A DNA stretch of 55,864 nucleotides from Caulobacteraceae bacterium. Lineage in GTDB: Bacteria > Pseudomonadota > Alphaproteobacteria > Caulobacterales > Caulobacteraceae. Location: NCBI GenBank assembly GCA_947475465.1, contig CANJLK010000019.1:1-55864 (forward strand), read 5' to 3'. The notes under the pieces were generated by a model. That model was given only the letters and a program-made list of their open reading frames with translations, ran no database searches and was not told the origin of the DNA. A program made the translations under genes and the position numbers. This document shows positions 7,682 to 16,317 of this stretch, one piece after another (positions within the stretch are counted from its first letter, which is position 1; each line of letters opens with the position of its first letter).

Positions 7682-10297
7682 ATGAACGTCGTCGTCGTCG
7701 AGAGCCCGGCCAAGGCCAAGACCATCAACAAGTACCTGGGCCCGGGCTATACGGTCCTGGCTTCGTACGGACACGTCCGCGATCTGCCGGCCAAGGACGG
7801 CTCGGTGCGCCCGGACGAGGACTTCGCCATGTCGTGGGACGTGGACGTGAAGTCCGCCAAGCGCCTCTCCGATATCGCGGCCGCCATGAAGGGCGCCGAC
7901 CGCCTGATCCTGGCCACCGACCCCGACCGCGAAGGCGAGGCCATCTCCTGGCACGTGCTCGAGGTGCTGGAGAAGAAGAAGGCCATCAAGGGCATGGCCG
8001 TCGAGCGGGTGGTGTTCAACGCCATCACCAAGGCCGCCGTCACCGAGGCGATGAAGAACCCCCGCGCCATCGACATGGAGCTGGTGGACGCCTACCTGGC
8101 CCGCCGCGCCCTGGACTACCTGGTGGGGTTCACGCTCTCCCCGGTGCTGTGGCGCAAGCTGCCGGGCTCACGCTCGGCCGGCCGCGTGCAGTCGGTGGCG
8201 CTGCGGCTCGTGGTCGACCGCGAAATCGAGATCGAGCAGTTCAACACCCAGGAATACTGGACCGTCGAGGCCGACGTGACCTCGGGCGGCAGCGACCCGT
8301 TCCTGGCCAGGCTGGCCAAGCACGAGGGCAAGCGCCTCACCAAGTTCGACCTGGCTAATGAAGCCGCCGCCTTCGCCGCCCGCGATGCGGTCAAGGCCGC
8401 GACGTTCACCATCGCCGCGGTGGAGAAGAAGCCCGGCAAGCGCTCTCCCGCCCCGCCCTTCACCACCTCGACCCTGCAGCAGGAGGCCTCCCGCAAGCTC
8501 GGCTTCGACGCCAAGCGCACCATGCAGGCCGCCCAGCGCCTCTATGAGGGCATCGACATCGGCGGCGAGACGGTGGGCCTGATCACCTACATGAGGACCG
8601 ACGGGGTGCAGACCGCGCCGGAAGCCCTGGATGAGGCGCGCCAGGTGATCGGCAATGTCTATGGCCGCGACTATGTGCCCGAGAAGGCGCGAATCTACGC
8701 CACCAAGGCCAAGAACGCCCAGGAAGCGCACGAGGCGATCCGACCGACCAGCCTGGCGCGCAATCCAGGATCGCTGAAACTCGAGGGCGACCTCGGCCGG
8801 CTCTACGAACTGGTCTGGAAGCGGATGATCGCCTCCCAGATGGAGTCGGCCCGTGTCGAGCGCACCAGCATCGACCTCGAGAGCGCCGACGGGAAGACCG
8901 GCCTGCGCGCCTCCGGCGAAGTCGTGCTCTTCGACGGCTACCTGAAGGTCTACCAGGAAGGCCGCGACGATGCGGATGATGAGGAAGGCGGCCGCCTGCC
9001 GCAGGTGAGCCAAGGCGCTGGCGCCAAGGTCGCCGTCGCCCGCGCCGACCAGCACTTCACCGAGCCGCCGCCGCGCTATTCGGAAGCCAGCCTCGTGAAG
9101 AAGATGGAAGAACTCGGCATCGGCCGTCCCTCGACCTACGCCTCGGTGCTCAGCGTGCTGCGCGACCGCGAATATGTGCGGATGGACAAGAACCGGTTCA
9201 TTCCCGAGGACAAGGGCCGCCTGGTGACGGTGTTCCTGGAGGAATTCTTCCTCAAGTACGTGGAATACGACTTCACCGCCGACCTCGAGGAAAAGCTCGA
9301 CAAGGTCTCGGCGGGCGAACTCGACTGGAAGGTCCTGCTGCGGGAGTTCTGGAAGGACTTCCATCCGAAGACCGAGGAGATCCTGGCGCTGACCACTCGC
9401 GCCGTGCTGGACGACCTCGACACCGCGCTCGCGCCCTTCCTCTATCCCCGCAAGGCCGACGGCTCCGACCCCCGGGTCTGTCCGACCTGCGGCGAGGGCC
9501 GGCTGAGCATGAAGACCAGCCGGTTCGGGCCCTTCGTCGGCTGCTCCAACTATCCGGAATGCAGATACACCCGTCCGATCGGCGACAAGGAAAACGGCGA
9601 TGCGCCGGCGGGCGACCGCGAGCTGGGCGTCGATGACGTGACCGGCATGACCGTCTTCCTGAAGTCCGGCCGGTTCGGCGCCTATGTGCAGCTGGGCGAC
9701 GGCGAGAAACCCAAGCGCTCCAGCCTGCCCAAGGGCTGGTCGGCCCCGGACATGGACCTTGAAAAGGGCCTGCGCCTGCTGCGGCTGCCCCGCGAGGTCG
9801 GGCTGCACCCCGAAGACAGCCAGCCGATCCTGGCCGGCATCGGCCGGTTCGGCCCCTTCGTGCTGCATGCCGGCACCTACGCCAATCTTTCAGGCGCGGA
9901 TGAGGTGTTCGACGTCGGCCTCAACCGGGCCGTGACCCTGCTGGCCGAGAAGCGGGCCGGCGGCGCGCGGCGCGGCGAGGCCACGGCGCTGAAGGACCTG
10001 GGCGCGCACCCGACCGACGGGGCGCCGGTGAAGATCCTGTCCGGCCGCTACGGCCCCTACATCAAGCACGGCGCGACCAATGCCAACGTGCCGCGCGGGA
10101 CCGAACCCCAGGACGTGACCCTGGAGCAGGCCGTGTTGTTGCTGGCGGAACGGGCGGCGAAGGGCGGCTCCGGCAAGAAAAAGCCCGCGCGGGCGGCCAA
10201 GGCGAAGGCGGCTCCCAAGGCGGCCGCGGCCAAGGCGCCGGCCAAGAAGGCTGTGGCGAAGAAGAAGCCTGCGGCGAAGAAGAAGGCCACCGCCTAA
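7682..10297 (+). CDS. topA: DNA topoisomerase I (type IA)
   Basis: TopA relaxes negative supercoils behind RNA polymerase. The 871-residue enzyme opens with the TOPRIM domain (VVVVESPAKAKTINKYLG, ATDPDREGEAISWH). The catalytic tyrosine lies in GLITYMRTDG, and a four-cysteine zinc finger in CPTCGEGRLS...CSNYPEC. Several GRFG(P/A)(F/Y)V repeats follow, then a tail made almost only of lysine, alanine and proline, suited to DNA or RNA binding. The start at 7682 gives the canonical N-terminus; an in-frame extension to 7580 is unlikely. No strong ribosome-binding site is visible next to this start. Confidence 0.96.
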   Translation: MNVVVVESPAKAKTINKYLGPGYTVLASYGHVRDLPAKDGSVRPDEDFAMSWDVDVKSAKRLSDIAAAMKGADRLILATDPDREGEAISWHVLEVLEKKKAIKGMAVERVVFNAITKAAVTEAMKNPRAIDMELVDAYLARRALDYLVGFTLSPVLWRKLPGSRSAGRVQSVALRLVVDREIEIEQFNTQEYWTVEADVTSGGSDPFLARLAKHEGKRLTKFDLANEAAAFAARDAVKAATFTIAAVEKKPGKRSPAPPFTTSTLQQEASRKLGFDAKRTMQAAQRLYEGIDIGGETVGLITYMRTDGVQTAPEALDEARQVIGNVYGRDYVPEKARIYATKAKNAQEAHEAIRPTSLARNPGSLKLEGDLGRLYELVWKRMIASQMESARVERTSIDLESADGKTGLRASGEVVLFDGYLKVYQEGRDDADDEEGGRLPQVSQGAGAKVAVARADQHFTEPPPRYSEASLVKKMEELGIGRPSTYASVLSVLRDREYVRMDKNRFIPEDKGRLVTVFLEEFFLKYVEYDFTADLEEKLDKVSAGELDWKVLLREFWKDFHPKTEEILALTTRAVLDDLDTALAPFLYPRKADGSDPRVCPTCGEGRLSMKTSRFGPFVGCSNYPECRYTRPIGDKENGDAPAGDRELGVDDVTGMTVFLKSGRFGAYVQLGDGEKPKRSSLPKGWSAPDMDLEKGLRLLRLPREVGLHPEDSQPILAGIGRFGPFVLHAGTYANLSGADEVFDVGLNRAVTLLAEKRAGGARRGEATALKDLGAHPTDGAPVKILSGRYGPYIKHGATNANVPRGTEPQDVTLEQAVLLLAERAAKGGSGKKKPARAAKAKAAPKAAAAKAPAKKAVAKKKPAAKKKATA

Positions 10298-10366
10298 CCA
10301 CCCCCGGATTCCGTCTTGGGTCCTTCACGTTGCGACGCCGCGGCATTCTCGCGTTCCGTGAAACCT

Positions 10367-10384
10367 CGCGAACATATGTTCGCG
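10367..10384. promoter_or_regulatory. 18-bp perfect palindrome overlapping the SOS-type box
   Basis: CGCGAACATATGTTCGCG is a perfect palindrome. Its core GAACATATGTTC pairs an inverted half-site with the left GTTC of the LexA-type direct repeat at 10378-10392. It could be an extra LexA half-site or the operator of another dimeric regulator. It has no thymine run, so it is not a terminator for topA. Confidence 0.55.
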
Positions 10385-10392
10385 TTTTGTTC
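10378..10392 (+). promoter_or_regulatory. LexA (SOS) box of alphaproteobacterial type
   Basis: The sequence GTTCGCGTTTTGTTC is a perfect GTTC-N7-GTTC direct repeat, the operator recognised by LexA in Alphaproteobacteria including Caulobacter. It lies 183 bases upstream of the nuclease-like gene and 81 bases after the topA stop, in the only AT-rich part of the gap. A third half-site, GAAC at 10370-10373, faces it in inverted orientation. If a promoter lies here, the transcript has a long 5' leader. The match is direct; LexA control is inferred. Confidence 0.65.
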
Positions 10393-10574
10393 TTGCGCTT
10401 CTTCTCGGATTGTGAGACCGTAGCCGCGCGTCGGTCACTGCAACGCGCCACCGCACTTAAGCGACAAGGTACAGCAGCAAGGCCACGCAACCCCGATGAT
10501 TGACCGCGGCGCCTGGCCGCTGTGAACGCCCGCCTGCGCGGCAGGCGCACCCTTTCAATACGAGGAGAGCGTGA

Positions 10575-11357
10575 ATGCCCGACAGTTCGATAGCCGGCAG
10601 CCTGAGCGGCAGCGACCTTTCTCGCTGGTATTTGAGGTCACCGGAAGAAATTGAACAGGAGCGCCGAGCGGCCGCTGCCCGACGCCACCATGAGTTTTTC
10701 CACGGGTCTTCCGGCTCCGATCCAGATCATGGGTCCGAGCAGGTGACGCTCACGCGTAACCCGGCTGGGACGATTGCGTCGGCGCCGCCGACCGATCAGA
10801 GCATCACCTATGGGGCTCTGCGAGCACCTGCCCCGACGGACCAGGATCTAGCAGAGCTTCGGAGACAACAGGCCGCATTCGGAAACACGACGCGCAAGAT
10901 TGATCTCCAAAACAGCTGGCTTGCCGCGCCCGTGCTGGCCGCGCCACTTGCAGCGATGGGCCTGGAAGGCGCCGCCGCCTGGGCCGCTCGCACGGCCCTG
11001 CCGAGACTGGAACAGGCGACGCTGCAGTTCGTCGAGCGCGACCCTTATCTCCGAGTTGGTGACAATTGGGCGACGCGCGCGGGCCGCCGGGCTCACGCAG
11101 CGCTTGAAGAGTTAGTCGATAGCAAGCCTGGCTGGCGTTATGAGCCGAACGTGCCTCGGCGCGGCGCAAGGCCTCTAAAGCCCGATGTCGGGACGCCACA
11201 GCGCGATGCCGCGGATCTCGACAGGCGGTACTGTCTTGAACTGAAACCCAACACCCCTACGGGACGCGCGGCGGCTGCGCGGGCGGTCAAGCGCTACGAG
11301 AGCGCCACGGGTCAAAAGGCCCGCCCCATCTACTACGATCCGAAGGACTTCATATGA
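10575..11357 (+). CDS. Putative secreted or bacteriocin-like toxin with C-terminal PD-(D/E)xK nuclease domain
   Basis: A 260-residue protein in three parts. Residues 1-110 are polar and probably disordered, with a motif LSRWYLRSPEEIEQER at 15-30. Residues 113-142 are a hydrophobic, alanine-rich segment. Residues 168-256 resemble restriction-endonuclease-fold toxin domains: GRRAHAALEEL, a KPDV motif with Asp204, then E-L-K (Glu222, Lys224) in LELKPNTPTGR, and a closing RYESATG...IYYDP. That spacing fits a PD-(D/E)xK active site and the C-termini of polymorphic toxins. A GAGGAG ribosome-binding site precedes the ATG. It overlaps the next gene by ATGA, the usual toxin-immunity arrangement, and a LexA-type box lies upstream. 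No signal peptide or known delivery domain is recognised, so target and route are unknown. Confidence 0.7.
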   Translation: MPDSSIAGSLSGSDLSRWYLRSPEEIEQERRAAAARRHHEFFHGSSGSDPDHGSEQVTLTRNPAGTIASAPPTDQSITYGALRAPAPTDQDLAELRRQQAAFGNTTRKIDLQNSWLAAPVLAAPLAAMGLEGAAAWAARTALPRLEQATLQFVERDPYLRVGDNWATRAGRRAHAALEELVDSKPGWRYEPNVPRRGARPLKPDVGTPQRDAADLDRRYCLELKPNTPTGRAAAARAVKRYESATGQKARPIYYDPKDFI

Positions 11358-11926
11358 CCCGGAAATCCTATTTGGCCGCGTTGGATGAAGTCTTGAAGCC
11401 AATGGGTTTCACGCGCCACGGCAAGGAATGGTCCCGCCGGATAGGGACGGTCGTTGAGCAAGTCGGGCTGCAAGTGAGTTCGATCGCGGGCACGACCGCC
11501 AACCTCTGGTCCTATGACGCGGAAACCGACGATCTCCTGAAAAAGGCCGTAGCTTGGAATCCCCAGGTGTCCATGGCGCTCACGTCGTGGCGGATTGGGA
11601 CCGTGATGAACGGCTACGATCGCTGGTGGAAGAACGATCCAAATGGTCCCGCTGAGCTTGCAGAAGCGATCAGGCTGCATGCTCAGCCCTTCTTCGAAGG
11701 CCGACGGAGCCTTGAGGATCAGGCCAGGCTATTCGGGCGGGCCGAGCCGAGATGGACATCCGGCGGGACAGGGAGCCGCATCAATCTTGCCTTGACGCTA
11801 TATCGAATGGGCGAGGTGGAGGAGGCCTGCGCCGCGCTAGCCACACCCCCAAAAACCGCACCGGCGTCGGCGCTTGCTGTGGCGGAGAGCGTGCGGAAAT
11901 GGCTCGGATGTCCGCCTCGGTCGTGA
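11354..11926 (+). CDS. DUF4304-like protein, putative immunity protein of the upstream nuclease
   Basis: A 190-residue cytoplasmic protein beginning MTRKSYLAALDEVLKPMGF, with LKPMGFTRHGKEWSRR and a following beta-rich segment (VGLQVSSIAGTTANLWSY) that resembles the N-terminal half of DUF4304 proteins, several of which are immunity proteins in polymorphic-toxin loci. Translation is coupled to the nuclease gene by a four-base ATGA overlap. Base composition is much less GC-rich than the core (30 of 60 bases G+C in 11341-11400 by hand count, against 41 of 60 in 9841-9900 of topA), which suggests acquisition. Immunity is inferred from position and family; the family call itself is from pattern recall. 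Confidence 0.6.
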   Translation: MTRKSYLAALDEVLKPMGFTRHGKEWSRRIGTVVEQVGLQVSSIAGTTANLWSYDAETDDLLKKAVAWNPQVSMALTSWRIGTVMNGYDRWWKNDPNGPAELAEAIRLHAQPFFEGRRSLEDQARLFGRAEPRWTSGGTGSRINLALTLYRMGEVEEACAALATPPKTAPASALAVAESVRKWLGCPPRS

Positions 11927-12203
11927 ACTATGTTCCTGGGTAGCTTCGGCCTGAGATTTCGGGAATTCGCCAAGCGGCGGTTCGAACCATGATGGGTCTG
12001 GTGGAAGTCGAATGCGCCAACGCCCTGGCGAACGGATGGCTCTATTGGGCTGAGTGGTGCGAACTGTGCGACGACCTGCTCGGCGTCGCGCCACGTGTCC
12101 TCGATCCCGGACGCGAGGCGCGGATGCTCCGCGTTGACGCTGGCCGCACCTTCGGCTTCGCTCGGATAGTGGGCCGAAAACCTGAAGCATGAGGGAACCA
12201 CCA
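11927..12203. other. Stretch without a confident gene after the immunity gene
   Basis: About 277 bases. A 67-codon plus-strand frame (11989-12192) starts MMGLVEVECANALANGW, but it has no ribosome-binding site and no recognisable family. Minus-strand frames here have no recognisable domains either. It could be the decayed end of an inserted element. I see no terminal repeats or attachment site. Confidence 0.4.
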
Positions 12204-13004
12204 ATGCCTTTCGTCCAGGCCAACGGGATCAACCTCTACTATGAGCGCGCAGGGTCAGGCCCTCTCCTGCTGTACATCTCCGGGACCGGCGGGGACCTGA
12301 GATACAAGCCCAACGTCTTCGATGGGCCGCTCGGCAAGTCCTTCGACGTGCTGGCCTACGACCAGCGCGGGCTAGGGCGCTCCGACAAGCCCGATGTCCC
12401 CTATTCAATGGCCGACTATGCCGACGACGCGGCGGCGCTGATGGCCGACCAGGGCTGGGAGCAGGCGCTGGTGGTGGGTGTGTCGTTTGGCGGCATGGTG
12501 GCCCAGGAGCTGGTCCTGCGGCATCCAGAGCGGGTGAAGCGGCTGGTGCTGGCCTGCGCCTCGCCAGGCGGCGACGGCGGGGCGTCCTTCCCGTTCCACG
12601 AGATCGGGCATCTCAAGGGCGAGGACCGGGCGCGCTTCGTGCTGCCGATCGCCGACACCCGGCGCGACGGCGCCTGGATCGCGGCCCATCCCGACGAATT
12701 CCGGCTGCTGGTCGCCATGGCGGCGGCCGATCCCTTTGGCGGCGAGCCTGGACACGCAGCCGGCGCGCATCGCCAGCTCGAAGCGCGGGCCGCCCACGAC
12801 ACCTGGGACCGGCTGCCGCAGATCGCCTGTCCGGTGATGATCGCCGCTGGGCGCTATGACGGCGTGGCCCTGCCCGCCACCCAGGAAAGGCTCGCGGCCC
12901 GTATTCCCGGCGCGATCCTGCAATGGTTCGAAGGCGGCCACCTGTTCATCCAGCAGGACCGCGCGGCGGCCCCGGCCATGGCCGCCTTCCTGACGGCCCC
13001 GTAG
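12204..13004 (+). CDS. Alpha/beta-hydrolase fold protein
   Basis: A 266-residue soluble hydrolase. The nucleophile elbow is GVSFGG in VVGVSFGGMVAQELVLRHP, the oxyanion region is YISGTGGDLRY, the acid is probably the aspartate in AAGRYDGVALP, and the catalytic histidine is in EGGHLFIQQD. DQRGLGRSDKP is the usual strand-4 turn. Substrate cannot be predicted. An ATG five codons upstream is possible, but GAGG before the ATG at 12204 and the family N-terminus favour this start. It stands alone between the toxin region and rnr. Confidence 0.85.
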   Translation: MPFVQANGINLYYERAGSGPLLLYISGTGGDLRYKPNVFDGPLGKSFDVLAYDQRGLGRSDKPDVPYSMADYADDAAALMADQGWEQALVVGVSFGGMVAQELVLRHPERVKRLVLACASPGGDGGASFPFHEIGHLKGEDRARFVLPIADTRRDGAWIAAHPDEFRLLVAMAAADPFGGEPGHAAGAHRQLEARAAHDTWDRLPQIACPVMIAAGRYDGVALPATQERLAARIPGAILQWFEGGHLFIQQDRAAAPAMAAFLTAP

Positions 13005-13159
13005 GCGCAGATTCGCTATTGCAGGGCAGAACGCCTATATGAGGCGTGCGCTTGAAGCGCTGAACGCTCCCCAAGCATTGCCGCCGGCCTCCGGCGCAGG
13101 GTTTCGAGCGCTTTCCATTCCAACTCAAAGAACACCGACGAAAGGTGCTAAGCACCCAT

Positions 13160-15562
13160 ATGCCCAAGACCCGTGCCCCCAAGGGGACCCGATTCCAGAA
13201 CAACCCCGCCGGCAAGCCTGCTGGCGAAAAGCCGGCTCCGAAAGCCGGCCCCCGCCCCGCCCGGGGCGTGCCCGATAAAGACACCCTTCTCAAATACATC
13301 CGAGACTCCGGCGAGACCGACAAGGCCGCCATCGCCAAGGCCTTCGCGCTGAAAGGCGAGGAACGCCGGGCGCTTCGCCACATGCTCCAGACCCTCGAGA
13401 CTGAGGGCGCGCTGGGCCGGCGCGGCCGCCGCGGCTTCGCCGAAGCCGGCGCCCTGCCCGAGGTCGGCGTCGTCGATGTCGTCGAGCGCGACGTGGACGG
13501 CGACCTCTTCGTCAAGCTGACCAAGGGCGAGGACGCCCCCCTGGTGGTCCTGGCCGCCGCCCGCAGCGACCACGCCGGCGCCGCCCCCGGCATGGGCGAC
13601 CGCCTGCTGGTGCGGTTCATCAAGCTGGAGAACGGCGAGCACGAAGCCCGCGTCATCAAACAGCTGGGCGCCAGCGCCCAGAAGGTGCTGGGCGTGATCC
13701 GCAAGGAGCGCCGCGAGGTCCGCGTCGATCCCGTCGACCGGCGCTCCAAGGAGCGGCTGGTGCTGACCGACCATGACGCCCAGGCCCTGAGGGACGGTGA
13801 TCTCGTGCTGGCCCAGGTCAGCGCCTCGGAGACGCGGTTCGGACCCAAGCGTGGGAAGCTGCTGGAGGTGATCGGCCGCGAGGACGACCCCCGCGCCGCC
13901 TCGCTGGTGGCGATCCACACCCACGGCATCCCCATGGGCTTCACCGCCGCCGCGGAAGCCGAGGCCGAGGCCGCCGAGCCGCCTACCCTGGCCGGCCGCG
14001 AGGACCTGCGTGAGGTCCCGTTCATCACCATCGACCCGGCCGACGCCCGCGACCACGACGACGCGGTCTATGCCGAGCGCGACGAGGACAATTCCAACCC
14101 CGGCGGCTGGATCGTCTGGGTCGCCATCGCCGATGTCGCCGCCTACGTGAAGCCAGGCTCGGCCCTGGACGACGTGGCCCGCGACAAGGGCAACAGCGTC
14201 TATTTCCCCGACCGGGTGGAGCCGATGCTGCCGGAGCGCCTGTCCAACGGCCTCTGCAGCCTGCGCGAAGGCGAGAACCGCGCCTGCCTGGCCGTGCGGA
14301 TGGTGTTCGGCGCCGACGGGCGCAAGCGCAGCCACAGGTTCGTGCGCGGCCTGATGCGCTCGGCCGCCAAGCTCTCCTACGAACAGGCCCAGGCCGCCGC
14401 CGACGGCGAGCCGGACGACAAGACCGGTCCCCTGACGGCGACGATCATCGGTCCGCTCTGGGAGGCCTACCGCTGCCTCAACAAGGGCCGGGCTACCCGT
14501 TCGCCCCTGGCCATCGAGAGTTCCGAGCGCCGGATCATCATCAACGCCGAGGGCGAGGTCGCCTCGATCACACCGCGCGCCAGCCTCGAAGCCCACAAGC
14601 TGATCGAGGAGATGATGATCCAGGCCAATGTCTCGGCCGCCGAGACCCTGGAGCAGAAGAAGAGCCCGCTGATCTACCGCATTCACGACACGCCAAGCGC
14701 CGAGAAGATCCAGGCGCTGGCGGACTTCCTGAACACCCTGGAGATCGCCTGGAACAAGGGCGAAGCGCCGCGCACCGACCGGTTCAACAAGCTGCTGGCC
14801 GAAACCCGCGAGACGCCCAACGCCGAGATCGTCAACGAGGTGGTGCTGCGCAGCCAGATGCAGGCGGTCTACTCCACCGAGAACATCGGCCACTTCGGAC
14901 TGAATCTCGGAAAATACGCCCACTTCACCTCGCCGATCCGCCGCTACGCGGACCTGATCGTCCACCGGGGCCTGATCCGGGCGCTGGGCCTGGGCAGCGA
15001 CGGCCTGACCGATCGCGACGTGGCCCAGATGAAGGACTCGGCCGACCGGATCACCTTCGCCGAGCGCCGCGCCATGGCCGCCGAGCGCGACGCCACCGAC
15101 CGCTACATCGCCGCCTTCCTCTCCGACCGGGTCGGGGCGAGCTTCGAGGGGCGGATCACCGGCGTGACCCGGTTTGGCCTGTTCGTGCGGCTGCTGGAAA
15201 CCGGCGCCGACGGGTTGGTCCCGGTGTCCAAGCTTGGCAACGAATATTTCGTCCACGACGACCGGTCCCACGCCCTTGTGGGCGAGCGCACCGGCGCGCG
15301 CTGGCCGCTGGGCATGACCGTCGAGGTCAAGCTGGTGGAGGCGACACCGATCACCGGCGGCCTGCTGTTCGAGATGCTCAGCGAACCGGCGGCGCCCGAC
15401 CCCAATGCGCCTCGGCCCCGGCTCGGCATGCGCGCCCGCAACGACCGCCGTCCTGGCGGCGCGGGCGGCGCGCCCGGCGCGGGTTTCCGGGGCCCGAAAC
15501 GCGGTCCCCAGGGCCGCCCGAAGAACATCCGCACCGGCAAGAAGGGCGGGCCGAAGCGCTAG
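13160..15562 (+). CDS. rnr: Ribonuclease R
   Basis: An 800-residue 3'-to-5' exoribonuclease that degrades structured RNA. In order: a basic low-complexity N-terminus, a winged-helix-like region (KDTLLKYIRDSGETDKAAIAKAFAL), cold-shock-like domains, and the RNB catalytic domain with ITIDPADARDHDDAVYAE, whose aspartates bind magnesium. Next come YAHFTSPIRRYADLIVHR, an S1 domain (FEGRITGVTRFGLFVRLLETGADGLVPVS), and a tail rich in Arg, Gly, Pro and Lys. A GTG five codons upstream (13145) is an alternative start. The stop overlaps that of the convergent TMEM175-like gene in CTAG at 15559-15562. Confidence 0.95.
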   Translation: MPKTRAPKGTRFQNNPAGKPAGEKPAPKAGPRPARGVPDKDTLLKYIRDSGETDKAAIAKAFALKGEERRALRHMLQTLETEGALGRRGRRGFAEAGALPEVGVVDVVERDVDGDLFVKLTKGEDAPLVVLAAARSDHAGAAPGMGDRLLVRFIKLENGEHEARVIKQLGASAQKVLGVIRKERREVRVDPVDRRSKERLVLTDHDAQALRDGDLVLAQVSASETRFGPKRGKLLEVIGREDDPRAASLVAIHTHGIPMGFTAAAEAEAEAAEPPTLAGREDLREVPFITIDPADARDHDDAVYAERDEDNSNPGGWIVWVAIADVAAYVKPGSALDDVARDKGNSVYFPDRVEPMLPERLSNGLCSLREGENRACLAVRMVFGADGRKRSHRFVRGLMRSAAKLSYEQAQAAADGEPDDKTGPLTATIIGPLWEAYRCLNKGRATRSPLAIESSERRIIINAEGEVASITPRASLEAHKLIEEMMIQANVSAAETLEQKKSPLIYRIHDTPSAEKIQALADFLNTLEIAWNKGEAPRTDRFNKLLAETRETPNAEIVNEVVLRSQMQAVYSTENIGHFGLNLGKYAHFTSPIRRYADLIVHRGLIRALGLGSDGLTDRDVAQMKDSADRITFAERRAMAAERDATDRYIAAFLSDRVGASFEGRITGVTRFGLFVRLLETGADGLVPVSKLGNEYFVHDDRSHALVGERTGARWPLGMTVEVKLVEATPITGGLLFEMLSEPAAPDPNAPRPRLGMRARNDRRPGGAGGAPGAGFRGPKRGPQGRPKNIRTGKKGGPKR

Positions 15563-16221
15563 AGGCGCGGTTCCGGCTCCTGGTCCCTGGGAACTGCCTT
15601 TGGCTTCAGCAACAGCCTGGCGAGCCAGAAGTTGAGGGCGATCAGCGTCCAGCACATCTGGGCCAAGCCGGCCTGCCCCAGGGCCAGCAGGACCAGGCCA
15701 ACGGCGAAGGCCAGGCCTGGGCTGGCCGCCCGGGCGATCCGATAGGCCAGCTCGCGCCTGGACATGCCGCCTCCGAGCAAGCGCCCCCTGCCCCGCGACA
15801 TCACGGCCACCAGAAGCACATTGGCGGCCGAGGTCGCGACCAACAGCCAGCAATAGAGCCCCCAGACGTAGTCTCCGCTGGACCCGCGTCCCAGCCAGGC
15901 CGAGACGAAGGGGAGCAGACAGACCGGAAACAGGAAAACCAGGTTCGCCGCCGTCGTCGGCCAGTCAAACCGCACCATGCGCCGGGTGGAATTCATGTGC
16001 GCCAGCCAGAAGACGCCGCACAGACCAAAGCTCATGGCGAAGGCGAACAGGTGGCCCGCCATTTCGGACAGGGCGTCCGCGCCCTGCAACACCGCGCCGG
16101 GTTCTGGGGGTCGCAACTCCAGCACCAGCAAGGTCATGACGATGGCGAAGACGGCGTCGGTGAAGAACAACATGCGATGGAGGAGCCGTCCGTCCAGGTC
16201 CTCCGACTCCGACCGCTGCAT
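15559..16221 (-). CDS. TMEM175 family (DUF1211) membrane protein, putative potassium channel
   Basis: A 220-residue protein with about six transmembrane helices. The first helix carries the TMEM175 signature FFTDAVFAIVMTLLVLELRPP, where aligned Phe/Ser/Asp residues line the pore in characterised members. Bacterial homologues form tetrameric, potassium-selective leak channels. An HMNSTRRM loop and a basic C-terminus (LLLKPKAVPRDQEPEPRL) follow. The ATG is at 16221. It is convergent with rnr and divergent from the Nudix gene; physiological role unknown. Confidence 0.85.
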   Translation of the reverse strand: MQRSESEDLDGRLLHRMLFFTDAVFAIVMTLLVLELRPPEPGAVLQGADALSEMAGHLFAFAMSFGLCGVFWLAHMNSTRRMVRFDWPTTAANLVFLFPVCLLPFVSAWLGRGSSGDYVWGLYCWLLVATSAANVLLVAVMSRGRGRLLGGGMSRRELAYRIARAASPGLAFAVGLVLLALGQAGLAQMCWTLIALNFWLARLLLKPKAVPRDQEPEPRL

Positions 16222-16317
16222 CGCGCCCTCCCGTGGTTCCAGGCCATACTGCCGAGCCCCCCGCCTTCCGCAAGGTCGCGCTTTCCTCAGGGGCCAAGGG
16301 AGCGATAAAGCTCCCTG

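Larger units (their letters stand above)
10298..10574 (+). other. Intergenic stretch upstream of the nuclease/immunity pair
   Basis: These 277 bases contain no supported gene. They hold the SOS-type box and 18-base palindrome described separately, a GC hairpin GCCCGCCTGCGCGGCAGGC just before the next gene, and the ribosome-binding site GAGGAGAG before the ATG at 10575. The sequence is visibly more AT-rich around 10360-10400 than in the flanking core genes. Confidence 0.6.

Noticed and set aside
8168..9868. A minus-strand open frame of 566 codons opposite topA
   Set aside because: Topoisomerase I motifs run through the whole plus-strand frame; the opposite frame is a composition artefact.
10367..10384. 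Reading the palindrome as a Gram-positive-type SOS operator
   Set aside because: The core matches that operator, but LexA of Alphaproteobacteria recognises direct GTTC repeats. The overlapping GTTC-N7-GTTC is the better explanation.
11989..12192. A 67-codon plus-strand frame after the immunity gene
   Set aside because: No ribosome-binding site, no family resemblance, and overlapping frames of similar quality on the other strand.
13148..15853. A minus-strand open frame of 901 codons opposite rnr
   Set aside because: It is a product of GC-rich codon bias: its translation is rich in Gly, Ala, His and Arg, with no recognisable domain, while the plus strand encodes a complete RNase R.
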